A DNA stretch of 64,000 bases from Peribacillus sp. FSL P2-0133 (GTDB lineage Bacteria; Bacillota; Bacilli; Bacillales; DSM-1321): contig NZ_CP150254.1 of the NCBI RefSeq assembly GCF_037975445.1, forward strand, positions 2,230,001 through 2,294,000. Reading direction: 5' to 3'. The notes beneath the pieces were generated by a model that was not told where the DNA came from, ran no database searches, and worked only from the letters and a program-made list of their open reading frames with translations. Positions 34,433 through 43,700 of the stretch are shown here, in pieces (the first letter of the stretch is position 1; each line of letters opens with the position of its first letter). The position numbers were made by a program, and so were the translations under genes.

Positions 34433-35377
34433 ATGTATGCATTACCAAATATGGAATTATGGAAAGGCAGAACAGATAGTCTAATAGATAAAGATGAATT
34501 TAGAATTCATCAAATAGTTAAAGATAATCAAATAACTTCAATAAATCATGCATGTGGAATAATAGGGTTCGCTTGTGATGAGGGCGTACGCAGGAATAAA
34601 GGAAGACTTGGAAGCAAAGAAGCTCCCGATGAAATACGTAAATCCTTATCTTCTTTATCTTGGCACGGCCAAGCAGCAGATAGTCTAGTTGATTTCGGAA
34701 ATGTCATTTGTGAAGATCAACAGTTAGAAGCAGCACAAGCTGAATTAGGAAGTCACGTAGAGAAAATATTAACTAAAAATATGTTTCCTGTTATATTGGG
34801 GGGCGGACATGAAACCTTTTATGGTCATTATCTAGGGATTAGGTCGAGTGTAGGACCCAAAGCTAAAATAGGCATCCTTAACATTGATGCTCATTTTGAC
34901 TTACGCTCATATGAAGAAATTACTTCTTCTGGAACGATGTTTAAACAAATATTAGATCATGATCATCAAGCTAGTTATTTGCCTATTGGTATTCAACGTT
35001 ATGGAAATACAAAAAAATTATTTGACACTGCAACTTCTCTTGGTTGTTCTTGGATATTGGAAGAAGAATTGGTAGATGGGATTTCTGAGGAAAATGAAAA
35101 TGAAATTCTGAATTTTATGAATCAACATGATTATATTATTTTAACGCTTTGTATGGATGTTATTAACGCTTCAGAAGCACCAGGTGTTAGTGCACCTTCT
35201 TCATTTGGTCTTTCTGGAAAAATGGTTAGGCAGTTAATTCGTAAAATTACTTCACATCCGAAAACTATTTCATTTGATATCTGTGAAGTAAATCCATCAT
35301 TGGATAATGATAATCGCACTGTAAAACTAGCTGCAAACCTAATAAATGAAGTATTTTTGTGTGTGGAGAGGAGATAG
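34433..35377 (+). CDS. hutG: formimidoylglutamase (arginase/agmatinase superfamily)
   Basis: A 314-residue ureohydrolase-fold enzyme. Manganese-site motifs are GGGHET near residue 123, NIDAHFDLR near residue 149 and LCMDVINASEAPGVSAPSSF near residue 240. HutG cleaves N-formimino-L-glutamate to glutamate and formamide, the last step of histidine use. No hutHUI genes are nearby, so it may serve a histidine route located elsewhere or a related amidine. It overlaps closely with gltS (5 nt gap) and likely depends on the sigma-54 promoter upstream. Confidence 0.85.
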   Translation: MYALPNMELWKGRTDSLIDKDEFRIHQIVKDNQITSINHACGIIGFACDEGVRRNKGRLGSKEAPDEIRKSLSSLSWHGQAADSLVDFGNVICEDQQLEAAQAELGSHVEKILTKNMFPVILGGGHETFYGHYLGIRSSVGPKAKIGILNIDAHFDLRSYEEITSSGTMFKQILDHDHQASYLPIGIQRYGNTKKLFDTATSLGCSWILEEELVDGISEENENEILNFMNQHDYIILTLCMDVINASEAPGVSAPSSFGLSGKMVRQLIRKITSHPKTISFDICEVNPSLDNDNRTVKLAANLINEVFLCVERR

Positions 35378-35382
35378 GCAAT

Positions 35383-36576
35383 ATGAGCATCGAGATTAAT
35401 CAAACGATCACTATTTTTTTAGCGGTACTGCTTTTAGCACTAGGCGGGATTATCGTTAAGAATGTCAAAATATTTAAACACTTTTGTATTCCTGCACCTG
35501 TTGTAGGGGGATTACTGTTTGCAATAGTCGCTACAAGTCTTAAAACCTTTCTAAACGTAACCATTTCATTAGATACGACACTCCAGGGATTATTTATGTT
35601 AACGTTTTTTACGACTGTTGGATTGGGTGCTAGTTTTCAATTAGTAAAAGTCGGCGGTAAATTATTATTAATATATTGGTTGTTATGTGGTTTTCTGGCA
35701 TTTGCTCAAAATTTAATTGGAATTTCTTTAGCACCGGTTTTTGGGATTGATCCATTAATTGGTATGATGGCAGGAGCAATATCCATGGAAGGTGGCATAG
35801 GTGCAGCTACAGCATTTGGTGGTACCATAGAATCGCTAGGAATTCAATCTGCCCAAGCAATTGGAATAGCAGCTGCTACATTAGGATTAGTATTTGGTGG
35901 ATTAGTTGGAGGTCCAACTGTAAAATATCTAATTAATAAACATAAATTAACACCAAGTAAAAAGGATATTGAAATTCAGGAAAAGAAAGAAATGGAAGAC
36001 AAAATAGAATTGAATGTAGCTTCATTTATGAAACAAGTATTAATACTAACATTTTGTATGGCTTTAGGTTCATATTTAGGAGAGTTATTTTCGGCGAAGA
36101 CAGGTTATGTTTTACCGAATTATGTTGGAGCAATGATAGTGGCTGTAATAGTTCGGAATATTTTGGATAAAATAAATGGGAAAATTATCGAAATGCCTAG
36201 TATAAATTTTATTGGCGATATTACTTTAGGTATTTTCTTATCAATGGCATTAATGAGTATAAAACTATGGGAAGTTGCTGACCTAGCGTTACCAATTATT
36301 TTGATTGTGGTGATACAAGTAATTTTCATTATACTTTTAAGTATATTCATCATGTTTCGCTTTCTTGGCAAAAACTACGATGCGGCAGTTATGGTTGGAG
36401 GATTTATCGGACATGGTATAGGGGCTACACCAAATGCTATGGCCAATATGTCAACAATCACCGCTAAATATGGACCTTCAAGTAAAGCGTATTTAATCGT
36501 TCCGATAGTGGGTGCATTTCTTATTGATGTATTTGCCATGCCAATTATCATTATAAGTATTAATCTATTTAAATGA
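35383..36576 (+). CDS. gltS: sodium/glutamate symporter (GltS/ESS family)
   Basis: A 397-residue carrier with about ten to twelve membrane helices in two inverted halves. Re-entrant-loop motifs are visible as ISMEGGIGAATAFGG near residue 135 and GGFIGHGIGATPNAMANM near residue 345. The family moves glutamate with sodium. The ATG at 35383 is preferred because AGGAG lies just upstream. It is coupled to hutG, whose product is glutamate, so it could import formiminoglutamate or glutamate, or export glutamate overflow. Confidence 0.88.
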   Translation: MSIEINQTITIFLAVLLLALGGIIVKNVKIFKHFCIPAPVVGGLLFAIVATSLKTFLNVTISLDTTLQGLFMLTFFTTVGLGASFQLVKVGGKLLLIYWLLCGFLAFAQNLIGISLAPVFGIDPLIGMMAGAISMEGGIGAATAFGGTIESLGIQSAQAIGIAAATLGLVFGGLVGGPTVKYLINKHKLTPSKKDIEIQEKKEMEDKIELNVASFMKQVLILTFCMALGSYLGELFSAKTGYVLPNYVGAMIVAVIVRNILDKINGKIIEMPSINFIGDITLGIFLSMALMSIKLWEVADLALPIILIVVIQVIFIILLSIFIMFRFLGKNYDAAVMVGGFIGHGIGATPNAMANMSTITAKYGPSSKAYLIVPIVGAFLIDVFAMPIIIISINLFK

Positions 36577-36666
36577 TAATCTGTTTTTAATAATGGAATG
36601 AATTTCATGAATTTGTTTATCGGGGTTATTAATGCAAGATTAAAGTGGATTTGTGCAAAGTCCGAT

Positions 36667-36717
36667 TACAGAATGTTTTTGGTTGTTATACCAAAAACAT
36701 TCTGTATTAATTTTTTT
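36667..36717 (+). terminator. intrinsic terminator of hutG-gltS
   Basis: Perfect 16-bp stem TACAGAATGTTTTTGG (36667-36682) / complement at 36691-36706, eight-base loop, then AATTAA-like spacer and seven T (36711-36717). Confidence 0.85.
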
Positions 36718-37011
36718 ATATCGAAATTGTCCATGAGTAGGTAATTCTCAATGGTTTTTCTGTATGATTATTAATGCAACAGAACCCCATCAATTTAGGT
36801 ATGAGCGAGCTTGTGTGTATCGTATCGTTTCACATCCTGATCTAGTAAGAATGAATTTATGCTACGATGATCAGAGACCAGTAGACTTAAGCTCAGTTAT
36901 GCCTCTATGTTAATCGTATCCACCCTATTGGCAATACACCAATCTTGATCTGCACTCTGGTCTATATTATTTTCAACTGAATTAAAGTAATAATAAAAGG
37001 GGAGAAAATAG
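36718..37011. other. gene-less stretch, nothing recognised
   Basis: AT-rich region before hutD with no useful open frame and no strong hairpin. The last 15 bases carry the GGGGAG ribosome site of hutD. Confidence 0.4.
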
Positions 37012-37626
37012 TTGTCATATTCACTAAAAATAATAAGAAAAAGTGAACAAATAACCAGTCTTTGGTCAGGTGGTAAAACAACTCAACTTGCAATTTATCC
37101 TGAAGGTGGAGATTACTCGAAGCGTGATTTCAACTGGCGGATAAGCACCGCAGATGTCGAGGTGGACGAATCCTTATTTACTCACCTTCCAGGCATTCAG
37201 AGAATCATCATGATCCTTGATGGTGAAATGTTGCTGGAACATAAAGGAAAGCACCGTGTGCATTTACAGCCATTTGAACAGGATCGGTTTGATGGAGGCT
37301 GGACGACCCGAAGTATTGGGAGGGTTACAGACTTTAATTTGATGTTAGCAGAAGGATGCGAAGGAGACCTTAGCACGATTCATTTGAATGATGGAATCCA
37401 TTCTGAAGTGTTGGATAATGGGGAATCTACGAAAAGAACCGACGCCTATTATTGTTTCAAAGGAAAAAGTAGAATGAATATCGATGAAAAAGAGACTATT
37501 GTTTTAGAGCAAGGTGACTTGGTAATCTTGAACATAGATCATTTCTGCAACAATTTAAATATAAAGTTATCCAATTGCGAAGACGACTCATCTGCAACAA
37601 TTATTAAGGTAAGTATTTTTTATTGA
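37012..37626 (+). CDS. hutD: HutD-family protein
   Basis: A 204-residue bicupin of the HutD/Ves family, with SLWSGGKTTQLAIYPEGGDY near the N-terminus and FNWRISTADVEVDESLF typical of the family. HutD is linked to histidine-utilisation loci and is thought to limit formiminoglutamate build-up, with no known catalytic activity. It starts with TTG behind GGGGAG. Its presence after hutG and gltS strengthens the histidine/formiminoglutamate reading of this region. Confidence 0.85.
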   Translation: MSYSLKIIRKSEQITSLWSGGKTTQLAIYPEGGDYSKRDFNWRISTADVEVDESLFTHLPGIQRIIMILDGEMLLEHKGKHRVHLQPFEQDRFDGGWTTRSIGRVTDFNLMLAEGCEGDLSTIHLNDGIHSEVLDNGESTKRTDAYYCFKGKSRMNIDEKETIVLEQGDLVILNIDHFCNNLNIKLSNCEDDSSATIIKVSIFY

Positions 37627-37739
37627 TGGAAGTTTTGGTTCTTGTGCAAAAAACATTCAATTATGAAAGTAGAAAGAGTTTACTTTATTCAGATAATTTA
37701 CAGTAAAAAGTAAACAGGATATTAAATATAATTAATCAG

Positions 37740-37766
37740 AGCTGTCCTTAGACGGCTTTTTCTTTT
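37740..37766 (+). terminator. intrinsic terminator of hutD
   Basis: AGCTGTC pairs with GACGGCT (one G-T pair) around CTTA, followed by TTTTCTTTTT. Confidence 0.75.
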
Positions 37767-37845
37767 TAAAATAAATTGAGATAATTCAGCGACTTAAGGA
37801 GATAAAAACTCTATAATATGATTAAAATTATTTTGATATATCCAA

Positions 37846-37975
37846 ATTTTAGAATATTCGGTATGTGAAGTCTGAATTAAAACACTTACATTTCCTATTA
37901 TCTGTGTATAATTACCTGAAAATATTGAATTGTCTTTAAATTAAAATAATTTAGTGTTATTATTTTAGAATATTC
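37846..37975. repeat. two 14-bp direct repeats upstream of the transporter operon
   Basis: ATTTTAGAATATTC occurs exactly at 37846-37859 and again at 37962-37975. Each contains the palindromic GAATATTC. The second copy lies about 30 bases before the start codon of the transporter at 38008, so the pair may be operator sites for a regulator or a looping repressor. 37627-38007 contains nothing else apart from the terminator. Confidence 0.45.
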
Positions 37976-38007
37976 AAATTATTAAATTAGAAGGTGAGGG
38001 AACTCAT

Positions 38008-39195
38008 ATGTCACAGATGTTGGCTTTAGTTATTGTAATTCTGATTTTATTTGTAGGAGACATTGTGGCGGTTCGAACAAAAGCCTGGGTACCTTCCGTT
38101 TTCGTTTCCGCAATCCTATTTCTATGTGGTTATTGGACATTCTTCCCGCAAGACATCGTTTCAATAGCAGGTGTTCCACCAGTAGTGGCAACCATGATGA
38201 TGTACCTATTGATCACGAATATGGGAACATTGCTTTCAATAAGAGAATTGGTAAATCAATGGAAAACGATTGTCATCTCCTTATCTGGTATCCTTGGTAT
38301 TGTTGCACTTATATTCGGAATTGGCATATTCATATTTGATCTGCAAACTGTCCTTGTGGCGATTCCACCTTTAGTGGGCGGTATGGTATCTTCAATAATC
38401 ATGTCAGAAGGAGCGGCAGACGCAGGACTTACGAGTTTGTCCGTTTTTGCCATTGTTATTTATGTAATGCAAGGCTTTGCTGGATATCCTTTAACTTCAA
38501 TTGTGTTGAAGAAAGAAGGGAAGAAGCTATTGGGGCAATATCGCAATGGGCAATTAACGGTAAAAAAGAGTGATACTGCAGCCGCTTCAGAAGGCATGAC
38601 GGAACTTAAGCTGTTTAAAAAACTTCCTGAAAAATATAATACGGAATATTTTAAATTTTTCAGACTTGCGGTTGTTGCTTTTCTCGCTTACCTTGTTTCG
38701 ACTGGATTAGAGCCGATTATATCAATAAATGCATTTGTTCTTTGCTTACTATTCGGTGTTGTCGGAAAAAGTATAGGTTTCTTGGAAAAGCAGACTCTGC
38801 AAAAAGCAAATGGATTTGGATTTGCCATCATGGCCCTTATGCTTTTCGTCTTTGACGGATTAAAAAATGCAACACCAAGTATGATGATGGAGATCCTTTA
38901 CCCACTTATTGTTTGCATTTTCTTAGCTGTTATTGGCATGTATATATTCTCATTCATTGCAGGGAAATTGTTAAATGTCAGCAAAGAAATGGCCTTTGCT
39001 GTATCTTTAACAGCATTATATGGATTTCCAGCCGATTACATTATCACCAATGAAGTGGTCAATTCATTAACAAAAGATGAAAATGAAAAAGAAGCATTGC
39101 TAAGCCATATGCTGCCGCCGATGCTTGTTGGTGGATTTATATCGGTTACAATCGTGTCGGTTATTTTGGCAGGAATATTTGTACAATTCTTGTAA
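38008..39195 (+). CDS. uncharacterised membrane transporter (ESS/GltS-like architecture)
   Basis: A 395-residue protein with about ten to eleven helices in two halves. Loop motifs IPPLVGGMVSSIIMSEGAADAG near residue 118 and YGFPADYIITNEVVN near residue 337 recall re-entrant loops of secondary carriers such as GltS, but I cannot name the family. It has a strong AAGGTGAGGG site and precedes two M20 hydrolases with an 18-nt gap, so it probably imports their substrate, an N-carbamoyl or N-acyl amino acid. Confidence 0.7.
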   Translation: MSQMLALVIVILILFVGDIVAVRTKAWVPSVFVSAILFLCGYWTFFPQDIVSIAGVPPVVATMMMYLLITNMGTLLSIRELVNQWKTIVISLSGILGIVALIFGIGIFIFDLQTVLVAIPPLVGGMVSSIIMSEGAADAGLTSLSVFAIVIYVMQGFAGYPLTSIVLKKEGKKLLGQYRNGQLTVKKSDTAAASEGMTELKLFKKLPEKYNTEYFKFFRLAVVAFLAYLVSTGLEPIISINAFVLCLLFGVVGKSIGFLEKQTLQKANGFGFAIMALMLFVFDGLKNATPSMMMEILYPLIVCIFLAVIGMYIFSFIAGKLLNVSKEMAFAVSLTALYGFPADYIITNEVVNSLTKDENEKEALLSHMLPPMLVGGFISVTIVSVILAGIFVQFL

Positions 39196-39212
39196 AATAG
39201 GAGGGATTCTAA

Positions 39213-40439
39213 GTGAGTCTTATCGAACGTATAGAAAAGCAAATAAATGATTTGAGCGAATTTACATCAACACCCGGAAAAGGGACAACCCGGCTTACGT
39301 ATAGCAAGGAAGACTTACTTACACGCAATTATATTAAAAATAAAATGATGGAATCCGGTCTAAAAGTAGAGGAGGATGGATTCGGAAATATTTTTGGAAA
39401 GCTAGAAGGTACTTTAAAAGATGCACCAAGCGTTTTGATCGGTTCACATTTTGATTCCGTACCAAATGGTGGTGCGTATGACGGACCAGCAGGTGTAATT
39501 GTCGCTCTTGAAGTGGCTGCCCTATTTGCAGAAAATCAAGTAACACCTAAATATCCATTGGAAATCGTTGCCCTGATTGAAGAAGAGGGTGCTCGTTTTG
39601 GCGGAGGACTAATGGGGTCTAGAGGAATAGTGGGGACACTTAGTGAGGAAAGTTTTAAAAACTTAAGGGATAAAGAAGGTATCACAACAATTGAAGCGAT
39701 GTCAAAAATTAGTCTGGATTCATCACTTCCGAAAAGGAGAAATCCCAATAGCATTAAAGCATTTCTCGAATTGCATATAGAACAAGGCCCAATCCTTGAA
39801 GAGAAGAATATCCCCATTGGTGTTGTAGAAGCTATTGTTGGTTTAACTCAATTAGAAGTAACCATTGAAGGAAAGGCAGGACATGCAGGCACAACCCCTA
39901 TGGATCGCCGTACGGATGCATTGGTTGCAGCCGCTCAGATTATTTCTCAATTACCGAGCTTTGCAATTGAGGAAGGTGAAGGAACGGTTATCACGACAGG
40001 ACGACTACATGTTTTACCAAATGGAGCCAACGTCATCCCAAATAAAGTCGAATTTTCGGTAGATATCCGATCTAGCAAGGAAGAACATATTAACAATGTC
40101 ATTAAGCGGATGAAAGAATTAATCGAATCCTATCATGAACAGGGGATCCATACAACTGCGGAACAGGTGTTATATATGCCTCCGAAGGTATTGAGTGATG
40201 AAATAAAAGCTTTATTAAAAGATAAAAGTTCTGATTTGAAAATTCCATATTGTTCCATTAATAGTGGAGCAGGTCATGATGCGATGGTTTTTTCCGATGT
40301 GACTGATGTTGGCATGCTCTTTGTTCCAAGTAAAGCAGGACTAAGTCATTGTCCAGAAGAATGGTCTGATGCACGTCATTTAGCAAATGGAGTGCAAATA
40401 TTTTACGAAGTGGCTAAATGTTTAACGGAGGTGGAATGA
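39213..40439 (+). CDS. M20 Zn-dependent hydrolase (N-carbamoyl-L-amino-acid hydrolase / allantoate amidohydrolase type)
   Basis: A 408-residue amidase of the HyuC/AmaB/AllC group. Metal motifs are IGSHFDSVPNGGAYDGPAGV near residue 77, EEEGARFGGG near residue 124 and LHIEQGPILEE near residue 189. The dimer-domain signature is GHAGTTPMDRRTDAL. These enzymes hydrolyse N-carbamoyl-L-amino acids or ureidoglycolate-type compounds. It starts with GTG behind TAGGAGGG. Its stop overlaps the start region of the next M20 gene, showing translational coupling. Confidence 0.87.
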   Translation: MSLIERIEKQINDLSEFTSTPGKGTTRLTYSKEDLLTRNYIKNKMMESGLKVEEDGFGNIFGKLEGTLKDAPSVLIGSHFDSVPNGGAYDGPAGVIVALEVAALFAENQVTPKYPLEIVALIEEEGARFGGGLMGSRGIVGTLSEESFKNLRDKEGITTIEAMSKISLDSSLPKRRNPNSIKAFLELHIEQGPILEEKNIPIGVVEAIVGLTQLEVTIEGKAGHAGTTPMDRRTDALVAAAQIISQLPSFAIEEGEGTVITTGRLHVLPNGANVIPNKVEFSVDIRSSKEEHINNVIKRMKELIESYHEQGIHTTAEQVLYMPPKVLSDEIKALLKDKSSDLKIPYCSINSGAGHDAMVFSDVTDVGMLFVPSKAGLSHCPEEWSDARHLANGVQIFYEVAKCLTEVE

Positions 40440-40441
40440 GA

Positions 40442-41617
40442 ATGATTAATCAAACGATAAAAGAAGCGATTCAAAATTATAGTGATGAATTAATAGAAAT
40501 ACGTAGAAAACTTCATAGCGAACCTGAGTTATCATGGGAAGAAGAAAATACAACTGCCTTTATTTGTGAATACCTTGAAAAATTAGGAATACCTTTTCGG
40601 AAAGCAGAACCAACAGGTGTCATTGCAGAAATTAAAGGCGGTAAGGCAGGAAAGACAGTAGCATTAAGAGCGGATATGGACGCCCTTTCTGTTGAAGAAT
40701 TAAATAAAGACTTGCCATATGCTTCAAAAGAAGAAGGGAAAATGCATGCATGTGGTCATGATGCCCACACATCAATGCTATTAATTGCAGCGAAGGCACT
40801 AAATGAAATAAAAGAAGAATTACCTGGGAATGTGCGATTAATCTTTCAACCAGCTGAAGAAGTAGCAACAGGTGCAAAGGAAATGGTTAAACAAGGGGCT
40901 GTTAAAGGTGTTGATAATGTTTTTGGCATACATATTTGGTCGCAAATGCCAACAAACAAAGTTGCTTGTTCTCAAGGACCTTCATTCGCTTCAGCAGATA
41001 TCTTTACAGTAACGTTTAAAGGAAGAGGGGGACATGGTGCAATGCCACAGGATTGTATCGATACAACTATTGTGGCCTCTTCATTCGTCATGAATGTACA
41101 ATCTGTCGTATCAAGAACGGTCGACCCACAAAATCCCGCTGTATTGACAGTTGGAAAAATGGTCGTTGGAACACGATTTAATGTCATTGCAGAAAATGCC
41201 GTTATTGAAGGAACTGTCCGTTGTTTTGATCCTAAAACACGTGACCATATAGAAAAACAGCTCCAGATTTATGCTGAAAATGTTGCTAATATTTACGGTG
41301 CGACCGCACAGGTTGAGTACTACCGTGGAACGCAAGCTGTCATTAATGATGAATACAGTGCAAAATTAGTGCAAAAAGTTGCTTCAAATGCGTTTGGCGA
41401 AGACGCAGTATATAATGAAAAGCCAACAATGGGTGGAGAAGATTTTAGTTTCTATTTAGATGAAGTACCTGGAAGCTTCGCTTTAGTTGGATCTGGAAAC
41501 CCTGAAAAGGATACGGAATGGGCCCATCATCACGGGAAATTCAACATCGACGAAGATGCGCTTGCTACCGGTGCAGAACTTTACGCTCAATATGCCTGGG
41601 CATATTTGCACGAATAA
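40442..41617 (+). CDS. M20-family amidohydrolase (N-acyl-L-amino-acid type)
   Basis: A 391-residue metallohydrolase of the HipO/YtnL type. Motifs are MHACGHDAHTSML near residue 102, FQPAEEVATGA near residue 139 and GGEDFSFYLDEVPGSFA near residue 339. The ATG at 40442 (or 40436) lies behind GGAGGT within the end of the preceding gene. Two different M20 enzymes in one operon suggest sequential removal of two groups, or parallel use of carbamoyl and acyl conjugates. Confidence 0.88.
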   Translation: MINQTIKEAIQNYSDELIEIRRKLHSEPELSWEEENTTAFICEYLEKLGIPFRKAEPTGVIAEIKGGKAGKTVALRADMDALSVEELNKDLPYASKEEGKMHACGHDAHTSMLLIAAKALNEIKEELPGNVRLIFQPAEEVATGAKEMVKQGAVKGVDNVFGIHIWSQMPTNKVACSQGPSFASADIFTVTFKGRGGHGAMPQDCIDTTIVASSFVMNVQSVVSRTVDPQNPAVLTVGKMVVGTRFNVIAENAVIEGTVRCFDPKTRDHIEKQLQIYAENVANIYGATAQVEYYRGTQAVINDEYSAKLVQKVASNAFGEDAVYNEKPTMGGEDFSFYLDEVPGSFALVGSGNPEKDTEWAHHHGKFNIDEDALATGAELYAQYAWAYLHE

Positions 41618-41664
41618 CGGACTGGATAAAAGAGGAAATACGGTATTTGTTAAAAGGTAGTTTG

Positions 41665-41702
41665 AACGCCAGAAGGCCGCCGATTGGCGGCCTTCTGGCG
41701 TT
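41665..41702 (+). other. 17-bp GC-rich perfect hairpin
   Basis: AACGCCAGAAGGCCGCC and its exact complement enclose the tetraloop GATT. It lies 47 nt behind the second M20 gene but lacks a T run, so it may protect the mRNA 3' end, with termination at the next hairpin. Confidence 0.75.
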
Positions 41703-41740
41703 AAGGGTTAAATTTCACTAAAAGGGCTTTGCACACAGTC

Positions 41741-41772
41741 AAAAAGGGAATGGATTTTACCATTCCCTTTTT
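41741..41772 (+). terminator. intrinsic terminator of the transporter-M20 operon
   Basis: Stem AAAAAGGGAATGG (41741-41753) / CCATTCCCTTTTT (41760-41772) with six-base loop and terminal T run. Confidence 0.88.
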
Positions 41773-41904
41773 GTTTTCCATTAACAAGGAATGAAACATC
41801 AAAGATTCTTTTGTCGAAATCAAAAGTGAGGAATCAATTAATCATCTGAAAAAACTTAAATTGACTTAAATTAATGCAGATTTAATTGCAATTAAAAATA
41901 AATA

Positions 41905-42121
41905 GACTTATAATTGGATCTATAAGGTGAAATCATGTAACTGGACGAGTGACTATTTCGACAAATATGAAATGGATTGATATCGAAACAATTTGTTAAA
42001 TAATAATAAATCCAAAAACACCACTAGAAGAGATATGAAAAATTGGGAGATAAGTGTAACCTCGATTAAATACGGGATGGTTGCCTCTTGTTCCCCAATG
42101 AAGTCTATTAATCATGATCAT
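41905..42121 (+). pseudogene. decayed copy of the DeoR regulator N-terminus
   Basis: This stretch aligns with the upstream region and first ~75 codons of the intact DeoR gene at 44960: GACTTATAATT before a GGTGAAATCATG start, GGATTGATATCGAAACAATT, CACTAGAAGAGA and CCCCAATGAAGTC all have counterparts there. The start codon is followed at once by TAA, and there are several deletions, so it is non-functional. It shows that a tandem regulator copy once flanked the Tat cluster on its left. Confidence 0.75.
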
Positions 42122-42157
42122 CTTAAAATACAAATGTACTAGAGGAGGATTTTACAG

Positions 42158-43582
42158 GTGAATCAGGAAAAGGAAGGTTTGTCCCGCAGAAAGTTTATAG
42201 GTAACGTCTGTAAAATTGGAAGCGCTTCCGCGGTTCTCGGTGTCACGGACACGATGGGATTATTCATGCCTGAGACGGCAAGTGCGGATTCTGAGAAGAA
42301 GGTTGGCCATAACACCAAAAAACCAGGAAAGAACAGTTCCTATATGTTGATGAATGTTCGATTGGAAAGTGGATACAAGTATGAAAATGGCCAGGTCGTC
42401 GCAACCGAAACCGTATTGAGGAACCTCCATATTGTTAAAGGCATCATTACCAGAATACTAGATACTAAGTCCCCTTATGGAAAAGGTATCGATTGCTACG
42501 ACGCGAAAGGCATGCTGCTACTTCCTTCTTTTAGAGATATGCATATTCATTTGGATAAAACTTTTTATGGGGGTCCTTGGAGAGCAGCAGCAACGAGGAA
42601 AAATGGCATTTTTGACATGATTACCTTGGAGCAGACACTGCTACTGGAGCTCCTTCCAACTGCCCAGGAGCGTGCGGAGAAATTAATTGAACTAATTCTT
42701 GGCTACGGCTCGACATATGTCAGAAGCCATTGCAACATCGATCCAGTCGTTGGTTTAAAAAATCTTGAAAAACTTAATCAGGCCTTAGCAAACTATTCAG
42801 ATAAAATATCACATGAAATCGTTGGCTTTCCCCAACATGGCTTGCTTCGTTCAAATGCTCAGGGACTGATACGCGAAGCCATGCAACTCGGAGTTACACA
42901 TGTTGGCGGACTTGATCCAACCTTAGTTGACGGTGATATGGAAAAATCGTTGCAAACGATGGTACAGATTGCGGTTGACTACAAAGCAGGTATTGATATT
43001 CACCTTCATGAAGGTGGCGAAACAGGATTGAAGGCAATTCGTCGATTGGCTGATCTGACTGAGGAAGCCGGTCTGCAGGGGAAAGTGACGATCAGTCATG
43101 CCTTTTCGCTCGCTTCGTTAGGGGATGGCGCCGACGTAGAAATGGCAAAACGCCTTGCATCGCTTGGGATTTCCATTGCTTCAACCGTTCCAATCGGTAA
43201 AGACGTAATGCCGATTCCGCTGCTTCAGAAGCATAAGGTGAACGTCATGCTTGGTAATGATAGTATTACTGATCACTGGTCACCATTCGGGATTGGCGAT
43301 ACACTGCAGAAGGCACATCTCGCTGCAGATCTGTATGGATGGTCAAACGAATACAACCTGTCTCGCTCACTTTCCCTTGCTACCGGCGGCATTACACCGC
43401 TAGACGAGTCCGGTAAGCAAATTTGGCCAAAGGTAGGCGATGCCGCGACCGCCGTACTCGTTCCAGCAAGCTGCTCGGCCGAAGCCGTAGCACGCCTGCC
43501 CAAGCGTGCTGCCGTATTACATAAGGGAACTCTGTCTTCGGGTTCTCTGGATAGCGTGAAGCCTAAGCTTCATACCAATTAA
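42158..43582 (+). CDS. Tat-exported amidohydrolase (cytosine-deaminase-like superfamily)
   Basis: A 474-residue metal hydrolase carrying a twin-arginine signal peptide: LSRRKFIGN at residues 8-16, a hydrophobic stretch, and a likely cleavage site after ETASA. Metal-ligand motifs are RDMHIHLDKT near residue 126, IDIHLHEGGE near residue 286, ISHAF near residue 311 and GNDSITDHWSPFG near residue 366, as in CodA-type deaminases. It should fold with its metal in the cytoplasm and act outside. It starts with GTG behind GAGGAGG, and tatA and tatC follow directly. Substrate unknown. Confidence 0.85.
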   Translation: MNQEKEGLSRRKFIGNVCKIGSASAVLGVTDTMGLFMPETASADSEKKVGHNTKKPGKNSSYMLMNVRLESGYKYENGQVVATETVLRNLHIVKGIITRILDTKSPYGKGIDCYDAKGMLLLPSFRDMHIHLDKTFYGGPWRAAATRKNGIFDMITLEQTLLLELLPTAQERAEKLIELILGYGSTYVRSHCNIDPVVGLKNLEKLNQALANYSDKISHEIVGFPQHGLLRSNAQGLIREAMQLGVTHVGGLDPTLVDGDMEKSLQTMVQIAVDYKAGIDIHLHEGGETGLKAIRRLADLTEEAGLQGKVTISHAFSLASLGDGADVEMAKRLASLGISIASTVPIGKDVMPIPLLQKHKVNVMLGNDSITDHWSPFGIGDTLQKAHLAADLYGWSNEYNLSRSLSLATGGITPLDESGKQIWPKVGDAATAVLVPASCSAEAVARLPKRAAVLHKGTLSSGSLDSVKPKLHTN

Positions 43583-43700
43583 AAGGATATGACCTTTTTA
43601 ATGAACCTTGGTAAAAAAGAATTGGGGATAGGTTCGATGAGCACATAAACGTTTAACGTTTTAAAGGAAGTACAAAATATAAATACCAATGGGGGAAGTT

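Noticed and set aside
42216-42231. cre (CcpA) site TTGGAAGCGCTTCCGC inside the Tat signal peptide codons
   Set aside because: It is a neat palindrome and close to the cre consensus, but two key positions differ and the location within the gene makes chance codon use equally likely.
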